Assembly: GCA_026770585.1 (NCBI GenBank)
Contig: MU646500.1
Coordinates: forward strand, 387,707-398,936
Direction: 5' to 3'
DNA from: Baffinella frigidus
Taxonomy: Eukaryota > Cryptophyceae > Cryptomonadales > Baffinellaceae
DNA: 11,230 nucleotides
The notes under the pieces are model-generated. The model was not told the origin of the DNA and made no database searches. It saw only the letters and a list, made by a program, of their open reading frames with translations. The first letter of the stretch is position 1. Every line of letters starts with the position of its first letter. The position numbers were made by a program, and so were the translations under genes. Below are positions 1 through 9,000 of this stretch, piece by piece.

Positions 1-60
1 CTCCCTCGCTCTCGCGCTCTCTCTATCCCTCTCTCCCTCTCTCTCCCTCTCTCTCCCTCT
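1..60. repeat. CT-rich low-complexity tract
   Basis: This tract is almost pure C and T, built on CTCTCC and CTCC units. It contains no AG, so it cannot provide a 3' splice site for the following ATG-containing exon. It could be 5' UTR, upstream intron or promoter-proximal sequence. The frame of the ATG at 66 stays open through the tract to the window edge, so the true start could lie outside the window. Confidence 0.85.
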
Positions 61-65
61 CATCA

Positions 66-116
66 ATGATGAACAACTTGGTCCACGAACTCAACACCAG
101 CTGGTCCGTCAGCAAG
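66..116 (+). CDS. Exon 1 (putative start, 17 codons)
   Basis: Two ATG codons in tandem (66-71) open a short frame reading MMNNLVHELNTSWSVSK. It stops at a TAA soon after, so splicing must occur inside it. The preferred end is AAG|GACTGC, a GA donor in phase 0 that joins exon 2 in frame and follows AAG like the two GC donors of this gene. A conventional alternative is a GT at 108-109 (TCC|GTCAGC), also phase 0, which would remove three residues. The N-terminal peptide matches no family I recognise. The start codon is a guess because the upstream frame is open to the window edge. Confidence 0.5.
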
Positions 117-2764
117 GACTGCGCTCCCATCCCACCAGCTATTTAATTGGGTGTGCGGTTTGCGTAAATGTGGTGTTCGGTTTGCGCAAAGAAGTGATTC
201 CCGCTCTATTTATTCAGGCTGAGTTCGACGCGAGGATCTCGAGAGCCTCTCCTCCTTCGTCAACCCCCTTCAACACTCTGGCGTGGTTCCAGAGGAGCCT
301 GCATTTATTCAACCGCCATGGTGCCCCACTACGCGATTTTGTCTCATCTTTTCAGTGGCCCGCAGGTGGAGTTTGATGCGAAGTGGGCAGACATCGCCTC
401 ACACCTCGAAAACCTCTCTTCCTTCGTGGGCACGCCAGAGCTCGAGGGACTCCTCAAGAGCGAAATCGCCAAGATCCTCCAACAGGTTTCGCGCCCGGCC
501 TCTCGAGAACCTTTTCTACATGTGAGGTCCTCAAGAGGTGGACTCCTGAATAGCAAGAGTTGGTCACGTGGCTAAGATCCTCCAGCAGGTCTCCTGCCAA
601 CCAGAAGCTACTGCCACACTCACACGCTACAGACACCTACAGCCTCCTCTTAACCACGCCAAACAAAACCTGCTCTCAATCAGACCACGTAGGATCATCG
701 AAACATCCACTTTTGACATCTTCAAGATCCTCCAGCAGGTCCCGCGCCCGGCCTCTCGAAACCCCTATTTACATGTGGGGTTGTAAGAATTTGTACCAGG
801 AACAGGACACCACCCCGAAATTTCCGGGGGGTCGTGACCAATCCCGCGAAAGTTACTACACAAATGCTCACTTGTAAAGGCCGCAGGTTTTAAATAGGGG
901 GCGCCAGCGTTCTCGAGTGGGAATGCGAAGAAATCCACACAATCGAAAACGCAAATCCGGTGTTGAGTCTTTTAGAGCAGGCGATCGATCCGAAGCTGGA
1001 GGCAAAGCTGGCCGGGCAGATGCAGAATATTGCCAAGGAGCTGCAACGCGACGTCGGTCTTGAGTCTTTCGCATAGAAAGACTCGAGACGGGGGTGTATC
1101 ACTCCGTCTCGAGTCTGTCTATCATTTGTTAACAGTCTTTCTATTTTTGTAAATCCGTCCTGAGGCTTTATATGAAACGTAAACCCGTCCTAAGTTTTTT
1201 TTATTACGGAGCAGGCGATCGATCCGAAGCTGGAGGCGAAGCTGGCCGGCGAGATGCAGAACATCGCCAAGGAGCTGCAGAAGGTCGTCGGCGAGCTCAA
1301 GGACAAGGTTGGGGACCTTTCGGGGGACGTGGACGTGATGAGGAAGAAGATGGTGACCATGAGCGTCTTCGAGCGCAAGATGTTCGAGATCAAGGTCTCC
1401 GCCCGAATGAACCGCATGTTCACGAAGATGTTCTGCTGGGCTGTGTCTCCCTCGAAGCAGATCATCTTTCTGTGCAGTTTCAATCTCGCATCAAAACATC
1501 TTTCTATGCGGTGTCAAGGCGTTGAACAACCTCCCGTGTGCGCAGGCGAGCCCCAGGGCGTCTGGTGGTCCTCTCCCCCTGCGTAGAAAGGTGCTCGGAC
1601 GGGCAGCTATAAGGTCGGATGGGCAGCTATATACAAGAACAGCTCCAACGGGCAGCTATATACAACGTTTCTTCTGAGGAATGTCCGGACACGGAAAGGT
1701 GTGGAGCATCGAGCAGTGATTTGATTTGGATGCAATCCTGCGTGTGCGCAGGTGAGCCCGGGACGTTCTAACTTCGGCGTAAACCTAATTCCGGCATTCC
1801 GTATCACGCTACCGTATCTTCTTCTTCTTCTTCTTCTTCTTCTTCTTCTTCTTCTTCTTCTTTATTACCCCCAGAAAGACATCGAGAGGTCCCCCAGCCT
1901 TTTGAAAGGTGATCAACTTACTACTACTCTAATACCGCGATGTGGCTACCGTATTGCAAACAGAAGCACCCTGCGGCAATTCTCAGAGTGCTGAGAACAA
2001 CCTCCCTGTGCGCAGGCGATCCTGGGGGCATCGAACATCATCAAACTCGACAACGGCAAGGAAAATGAACTCGGGGATAACATCTTATTCTTGCATTCCG
2101 CATGACGCTACTGTCCACACAGCGGAATTCGATGGGATTTTGAAAAACCTCAAAGTGATAAGACCTATGACCTTACGGTAGGCAACCCGTAGGGGCATAC
2201 GGGGGTTCCTACGGATAAGGTAACGGAGAATCGGCCCGAAATGAGCCGAACATCCCTTCATATCCCGCTGTGTGGTTGCGCAGGCGAGCCCGGGGGCGTC
2301 CAACATCATCACGCTCGATAACGGCAAGGAGTACGAACTCGGGGATAAGATCGCTGCTGGGACGCAGGGCGCGGTGCTCCCTCCACCCTACACCCTACAC
2401 CATACACCCCATGACCTACACCCTACACCCTACACCCGATACCCTACACCATACACCCTACACCCTACACCCTACACCCTACACCCTACACCATACACCT
2501 TACACCTTACACCCTACACCCTACACCCTACACCCTACACCATACACCCTACACCCTACACCCTACACCCTACACCCTACACCATACACCTTACACCTTA
2601 CACCCTACACCCTGCACCCCACACCCTGCACCCTACACCCTGAACCCTACACCCTGAACCCCGAACCCTAAACCTCAAACCCTAAACCCCAAGCCCTAAA
2701 CCCTACACCCTACACCCCAAACCCTCAACCCTAAATCTCTCTATTTCTCTCTTTCTCTCTCTCA

Positions 2765-2800
<36 letters not shown>

Positions 2801-2801
2801 A

Positions 2802-2838
<37 letters not shown>

Positions 2839-3005
2839 CTAAACCCTAAACCCTAAACTAACTCTAAACCCTAAACCCGAAATCCCGAACCCTAGGTGCA
2901 CACGGCCATATGCACGTCGGACAGGAAACCCGTCGCGATCAAGCTGGCTGAGAAGTCTGGGACACGTTCCTCCAGGTTACGAGGCTCGATGGAGAGAGGA
3001 GAGAG

Positions 3006-3039
<34 letters not shown>

Positions 3040-6000
3040 AGAGAGCGACAATGTGTGTGTGATAGAGAGAGAGAAAGCGAGATAGATGGAGATGAGATAG
3101 ATAGAGAGAGAGAGAAAGAAAGAGAGAAAGAGAGACAGAACTGGTTCTCGCGCACATATACTTCTGTATTCACTCGTCAGAGCCAAATCTGAGATGTAAT
3201 CTATGAGCTGATGGGGCTGGAACGTGTTGCGGCGCTGGGAGTTTGAGAACCTCCGGAAGGTCAAGGAACCCAACGTCGTCCGATACCTCGGCCCCACTAA
3301 GCAGCGGCCGAGTTTCTTTTCACCTTAAAGTCAAGGTGAAATTCCGGTTAGGTTCCAGGGCAATGGATAAGATTCTAGTGCAAATCGGTTTGATGGACTG
3401 TATTCGTGAAGCCCCCATTGGCTGCTAAGTGGCACGGGGAGTCAAACGTTGAGAGTGGGAAGCATCGATGCGCAAAATGGAACCTCCGTTACTAGGAGTA
3501 ACGGTGGAGAATAAAGGATTAACGGTGGATTACGGCTGAAGCGTGGTGCCACACAGCGCACTTTGAGGGGATTTTGAATAACCCCTAAGCCATAAGACCT
3601 AGGACCCTACCGTAGGTAATCCGTAGGGACATAGGGTGGGTTCCTACAGATAAGGTAACGGAAACTCGGGCTCTCAGCTCCCGACAATCCCTTCGTAACC
3701 CGCCGTGTGACTAGGATCAATGGTGGATTACAGCTGAAGCGTGAAGTGTGCAGGGAGTTTGAGAACCTGCGCACGATCAAGCACCCGAACGTCGTTCGAT
3801 ACCTCGGCCACGGGGAGTTCAACAACTTCATCGCCATCGCCATGGATCTGGTGCGCCCCTTCCAACCGTGAATGCTATTGTCGAAATGGTCTCCGCGCGG
3901 AATCCAAGTCAGGTCAGGAACGAGCCAGATTTCTCAGAAAATGAACTTTTATGTTATCTTAGGCATGATTTTATCCCAAAATAGCATCCCCCACCCATAA
4001 GATGACACAAAAGGGCAAAATTTCCTGGGAAATGATGGATCCGTGTCTGACCTGACCTCATTTTTCCCCGCGCGGAGCCCATTTCGACAATATGCTTCCT
4101 TTCGGATCACATCAAGCCCCCCGGTGCATTTAGGTCCTTAGGTTCTTTTGTCTCCCACCATAGGCGGACATTGGAACTGGTTCGGCAGAAAAGGCATGTT
4201 TCCCTTCGGATCACATCCAGCCCCCCGGTGCAGAGAATCGCAGCAGAACCCGGCTAACGAATCCTCTTGTTCGTAGATACCCCGCCTCGTGGCGGGCGGT
4301 GTTTCAACAGGTAAACCCCAACCTCTAAACCCTAAACCCTGAACCCTAACCCAGGTGGTCGGGCAGAGCTACGACGAGTACCTGAGCAGCCACCCGGATG
4401 GCAAGATCGACTGGCAGGCTGCTGCCAAGGACTTCCGCCAGATGATGGAGGGCATCAAGGCTTTAACCCTATACCCTCAACCCCTACCTACCAACCCCTA
4501 AATCCTAGCCCCTGACCTCTCGGCTCTGGACCCTAAACCCCAACCCTGAACCCTGAACCCTAAACCCTAAACCCTACACCCTAAACCCTAAACCCTAAAC
4601 CCTAAACCCTACGCTCTAAACCGTAAGCCCTAAACCCTTAACCCTAAACCCCAAACCCTAAACCCTAAACCATAGGCCCTAAACCCTAAACCCTAAACCC
4701 TGAACCCCAAACACCAAACCCTAAACCCTTAACCCCAAGCCCTAAACCCCAAACCCCAAACCCCAAACCCCAAACCCCAAACCCCAAACCCCTCAGGCGG
4801 TGCACGCAAACAAGACGATCCATCGGGACTTGAAGCCGGCCAACGTGATGCGCAAGACGGGCGGCAAGATCGTGATCGTCGACTTCGGCCTCTCCAAGTC
4901 CGACAGCAACGGCAGCGCGACCATGGCGGGTGAGCTAAAAACCTAAAGGAGCTCAAAACCTGAAGGAGAACAAAACCTGAAGGAGCTCAAAACCTCAAGG
5001 AGGTTCAAACCTAGAGGAGCTCAAAACCTAAAGGAACTCGCGACCATCTTCGCGACGATGGCGGGTGTCACGCCAGGCCACACCTACCAATTTCACATAC
5101 AAATCAGGTTGTAATTTTGTGTCGGGGATTTTGGACTCAGGTAAAAGCCCGGTCGTGGAAAGGACGAGGAGCTGCGTTTCACCGGGGAGCGCACACTAAT
5201 TTAGTATCACGAAACGAAACTTCGCGTTCTGAGATTCGGCTGACGTTGGCCTCTCGAAGTCGGACAGCAACGGGAGTGCTGCGATGGCGGGTGAGGTCCG
5301 TGAGGTCCTTTAGGGTTTGATTCTCTCAACATAGCCAAACACCACGCCGTTCCGTAGAACGGATCTGCAGAGTCATTTTAAAAGGAAAAAGTAAAGGTCG
5401 AAAATCGACCTTGGCTTTGGATTTCGTGCCAAACTCGCTCTATAGCGGCCTGACTCAATAGATCCAAGAATCAATGGCTCCAAGAACGAGGCAATTGCCC
5501 CAAGCTAGAACCTCAAACCCTCGACCCTACACCAGGCACGTTCACAGGCACGATCGCCTACTCCGCACCGGAGCAGATCAAGACCTCCAACGTGCGCCAA
5601 CCCTTCTCTGTTCCATACCGCTTTCCTATTCCGTTCCTCTTCTGTTCCGTGTCTGCCCCTCTTCTGTTCCTTTAACTACACAGCTGCGAGGTCCTGACAC
5701 CTGGGAGAAACAGGTTTTCCTAGCTAGAAGGCTTCGCTCACGTCCACATAGCGGACTTCGAAGGGATTTTGAATAACCCATAAGCGATAAGACCTAGGAC
5801 CCTACGATAAGCAACCTGTAGGGTCACGATTGAGGCCTTGATCTGCCAGACTATTGGATCGCTCAACTACTATGGGAATTGGAGCTTTCTGGTCTCGTAT
5901 TCTGCGGACACCATAAGGGCTTCCAAAAGTGGCAAGTCGCGCCTAAAGTTGTTGACAAGTCGCGCCTGAAGTTGTGGGAAATTGAATCTCTCAGGTGTCA

Positions 6001-9000
6001 TACTCCGCGGACGTGTTCGCGCTGGCGATCATCTTCTACGAGGTAAACCCTAAACCCCTAAACCCTGAAACCTAAAGCCCAAACCATAAACCCTCAATCC
6101 TACACCCTAAACCCCAACACCCTGAACCCCAGGCCCTAAACCCTTAAACCCTAAACCCTAAACCCCAAACCCCAAACCCCAAACCCTTGACCCTGAACCC
6201 TGAACCCTAAACTCTAAAATCTAAACCATCAACCCTGAACCCTAAACCCTAAACCCTAAACCCTAAACCCCAAACCCTAACCCCCAAACCCTAAACACTA
6301 AACCCTAAACACTAAACCCTAAACCCTAAACCCGAAACCCGAAACCCCTAAACCCTATTGACAGGCAGTCTCTGGATGCCTCCCCTTCTCCTCCCGGGGG
6401 GACACAGGCTCGTCCACGTCCCAGCGGGTCATCTATACCCTAAACCCTTACCCTCAACCCTGAATCCTCAACTCTGAACCCTGAACCCTGAACCCTGAAC
6501 CCTAAACCCTAAACCCCAAACCCTAAACCCTAAACCCCCAAGTCCTCTGGCGCTTCTACGACTCCGCGGGTCACTCCCCGCTGTTAGTCAACTGATCAGT
6601 ATTAACTCGCCCGTGTACAAACATTGTCCGATTTAGTCAACTGTCGTGAGACCCTCCCTGAAACCCGAACCTGACAACGAATCGTTTGCTTGAGAAGAAA
6701 CGATGCCAGAAATAACTGCACCCTGAAGTCTGACGAATTAAGCTAGCCTCCCCGCCCGGTGGTAATATGGAAGGGACGGCGGTGAATTGAACCAAACACG
6801 ATGCCAACAGTTTGGGGCCCCCTCTGGGGGACGCAAATTTTGCGCCAGGTCCATTTCGGCATGAACCATGAACCCGCAGCGCAAACCCTCAATCTCAACG
6901 CTCTCGCCCGCAAGCAGAGCACCATTGCGGTGCTCGACAACCCGTATGCCGTATCCAAGTACGCAACCTCTTGCCAATGCAAACAGAATCTGATCACAAC
7001 TCCCCATTTCAAATCTAAGCGAAACGCCCCAACCCAAATCTGAATGCAAGCATTAACGCAGAGCACTATCGCGGCGCTCGACAACCCGTATGCCGTATCC
7101 AAGTACACAACCGCGGTCGTGGAGGGGACGGCGATGCCCCTCGAGGAAGTACCGCAGGAAGTCCGTGCTTTCATCGACAGGTTCTAAACCCAAGCCCCTA
7201 AACCTTGAACCCTAAACCCTAAACCCTAGACCCCAAACGCCAAATTCTAAACCCGAAACCCTAAACCCTACAACCCAAACCCTAAACCCTAAACCCTAAA
7301 CCCTAAACCCTAAACCCTAAACCCTAAACCCTAAACCCTGAACCCTAAAACTTAAACCCTGAAACTTCAATCCTACACCCTAAGCCCTAAACCCTAAACC
7401 ATAAACCCTAAACCCTAAACTCAACCTACCAAACCCTGATACCCATCCCATAAGCCATATACCCTAAGGAGGTCCGCGCCTTTGCCGACAGGTGGTGCCT
7501 GTCTACATACCGCAGAGCTGTTTCCACTTCCTTCAAAACAGGACCACCTGCCAGGTCCACTTGGTGGTCACACCTGGTCAGGAATAAGCCAACCGAGTGG
7601 AACTCGCAGGTGGTTCACTCTCAGACCAAAAAGCTCCAGAGAGGCAGCAACTGACAGAGGGCATCTGCATGTGTGGTGTCCAAGCGCCCAACAAATACTT
7701 GTACCACACAGGTGCTTCACGAAGGCGCCTGCGAAGCGCCCGGCAGACGCGGGGGTGATGTCGTCCGAGTGGGACGAACCCCAGTACCTCTTTTGCAGCA
7801 AAAGTTGCCAAAATGGCTCCAACCCAACTGGGTTTCAAAGCATGGATTGGAAGCCGCGTAGTAACCGAGAGCCTCCACGAAACACGTGCAGGTGCTTCAC
7901 CAAGGCACAAGGGGCCAGGGGGCAGCAACCAACCGAGGGAACTTTCTTCTCCATCTGTGTGTTATGTCAAGATGGTGGGTGGTGTGTTGCAGGTGCTTCA
8001 CGAAGGCGCCTGAGAAGCGCCCGGCAGATGCGGGGGTGATGCTGGCTGAGTGGGATGAGGCCGCTGCCGCTGCGGAGACCGCTATTCTGCAGAAGGCCCA
8101 AGGTAGACCTCTCAGTGGTAGACGTATTCTTGGGCATCGTATCCGTGGGGGGCGCTATCCTCAACAAGGCCCAAGGTAGTCCTATCCTTGGTAGACGTAT
8201 CCTAGGTAGACGTATCTATCCTAGGTAGACGTATCTATCCTAGGTAGACGTGTCCCAGGTAGACGCATCCGGGGGTGATGCTGGCTAAGTGGGGCGAGGC
8301 CGCTGCCGCTGTGGAGACCGCTATTCTGCAGAAGGCCCAAGGTCAGGGTGCAGGGTGTATGGTGCAGGGTGTAGGGCGTAGGGTGTATGGTGTAAGGTGC
8401 AGGGTGTTGCTGTCTGAGTGAGGGTTGGTGAAAGGTACAGCTAGACTCATCCGTGGACAGAGAAGAAGTATCTGTCCAATGCGAACCGTTCAGACGTTGA
8501 GGTATTCGTCCATTGTTGTTGAATGTTGATAATTTCACCAAATTTTACTCTGTATGAGCAGGGACGAACGCTGACAATTTATGGTCCAACAAGTTGGAAC
8601 CCTGCTTTGCGGGTGCTGACTCCGCGGGTGGGGGGGCTCCCTCCCCTGTAGATAGGTTGACTGGCACACAGGGCCCATATAATGAATTTTCTCGAGTGTC
8701 CGTGAGAATTTCTCTCCACTTAGCAGCGACCAAGGACCTTTTCACCTTGAATTCAAGGTGAAATTCCGGTTGGGTTCTAGGGCGATGGATAAGATTCTAG
8801 CACAGATCGTTTAGATTGACTGTATCCGTGAAGCTCCCCGTGGCTGATAAGTGGTGTGGGCAGGGACGGACGCGGATGTGTTCTGGTCGACCAAGTTCGA
8901 CGATGCGCCGTCCATCGACTCCGAGCTCTTTTCTGCGGTTAGCACCCGATCCCACACTTTCATAGGGTAACGAGATGAAATCAGGGTAGCCAAGCCTACG

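Larger units (their letters stand above)
117..365 (+). other. Intron 1
   Basis: This 249-nt intron has a possible GA donor and a CAG|G acceptor. It contains a direct repeat of about 22 nt (150-171 and 172-193, core GTGTKCGGTTTGCG) and a decayed copy of the beginning of exon 2 at 218-264. Confidence 0.5.
486..1214 (+). other. Intron 2
   Basis: This intron of about 730 nt runs from GTTTCG to CAG|G. It contains two copies of the exon 2 end with its donor, one truncated copy of the exon 3 start, overlapping hairpins at 1062-1116 and a short tandem repeat at 1149-1207. I see no independent gene; the open frames here run through copied exon and intron sequence. Confidence 0.7.
1395..2283 (+). other. 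Intron 3
   Basis: This intron of about 890 nt carries three partial copies of the exon 4 acceptor edge (1546, 1752 and 2016), a GGGCAGCTATA repeat, a TTC microsatellite and a family-1 inverted-repeat element that ends 8 nt before exon 4. No other gene is evident. Confidence 0.7.
2374..2895 (+). other. Intron 4 (satellite-filled)
   Basis: This 522-nt intron is almost entirely simple sequence: a CCCTACA-type array, a CT tract, then CCCTAAA-like repeats whose final CCCTAG provides the acceptor of exon 5. Long open frames across the array (TLHPTPY periodicity) are artefacts of a 7-nt repeat without stops. Confidence 0.8.
2976..3753 (+). other. Intron 5
   Basis: This intron of about 780 nt holds a GA/GT tract, a copy of the alphaC exon interrupted by a family-2 element, a small hairpin, a short copy of the sequence before exon 6, and family-1 element copy B. 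No independent gene is seen. Confidence 0.65.
3851..4354 (+). other. Intron 6
   Basis: This 504-nt intron contains family-3 element 3877-4091 and a direct repeat of about 37 nt (4093 and 4197). A small GC hairpin and a short CCCTAAA array end at the CCCAG acceptor. The internal CAACAG|GTAAAC at 4311 could act as a cryptic donor. Confidence 0.7.
4930..5535 (+). other. Intron 8
   Basis: This intron of about 606 nt starts with a 17-nt minisatellite fused to the donor. Two copies of the exon 8 3' edge with donors follow (5038 and 5242), then small hairpins at 5347-5412. A short CCCTA-type stretch (CTCAAACCCTCGACCCTACA) ends at the acceptor ACCAG|G. Confidence 0.7.
5592..5994 (+). other. Intron 9
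   Basis: This 403-nt intron holds a TTCTGTTCC/TTCCGTTCC-rich stretch (5606-5672), the 5' half of a family-1 element (5744-5826), a copy of the exon 10 start (5892) and a 23-nt direct repeat (5931-5976) before the CTCAG acceptor. Confidence 0.7.
6043..7061 (+). other. Intron 10
   Basis: This intron of about 1.02 kb starts with two telomere-like arrays (6043-6361 and 6433-6541), separated by about 70 nt of GC-rich sequence. From about 6750 it carries a copy of part of exon 11. Open frames on the minus strand over 6738-7174 mirror the exon 11 copies and have no recognisable motif. Confidence 0.7.
7181..7992 (+). other. Intron 11
   Basis: This intron of about 810 nt contains a telomere-like array (7181-7465), a copy of the exon 11 end (7466), and two upstream copies of the exon 12 start (7712 and 7892) with their preceding intron sequence. 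The long open frame at 7482-8039 is stitched from these copies. Confidence 0.7.
8103..8863 (+). other. Intron 12
   Basis: This intron of about 760 nt contains a 19-nt minisatellite, a copy of the exon 12 end, a reverse-oriented telomere-like stretch, a copy of the exon 13 start and family-2 element copy 2, which ends 9 nt before exon 13. A partial repeat of AAGGCCCAAGGTAG occurs at 8166. Confidence 0.7.

Noticed and set aside
2270-2671. Open frames with TLHPTPY-like periodic peptide over the CCCTACA array
   Set aside because: A 7-nt repeat without stops gives open frames in several phases. The peptide simply reflects the repeat, and the array lies inside intron 4.
2381-2731. CRISPR-like array
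   Set aside because: Units are 7 nt with no unique spacers. This is satellite DNA in a spliced eukaryotic gene.
2892-3297. Minus-strand open frames rich in Ser-Leu repeats
   Set aside because: These are translations of the GA/CT tract on the opposite strand of exon 5 and intron 5.
6365-6432. GC-rich stretch between the two arrays of intron 10 as an exon
   Set aside because: It has an ACAG|G at its start but no donor. Exons 10 and 11 join in phase without it, and its end looks like a remnant of exon 10.
6738-7174. Minus-strand open frame of about 143 codons
   Set aside because: It is the complement of two copies of the exon 11 region, which explains its internal repetition (YLDTAYGLSS twice). 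No recognised motif.
7181-7465. True chromosome end or telomere
   Set aside because: The arrays are interstitial, degenerate, repeated along the gene and bounded by splice sites and exons on both sides.
7482-8039. Plus-strand open frame of about 185 codons
   Set aside because: It runs through intron 11 and several exon 12 copies and switches frame relative to the kinase motif. Composite of duplicates.
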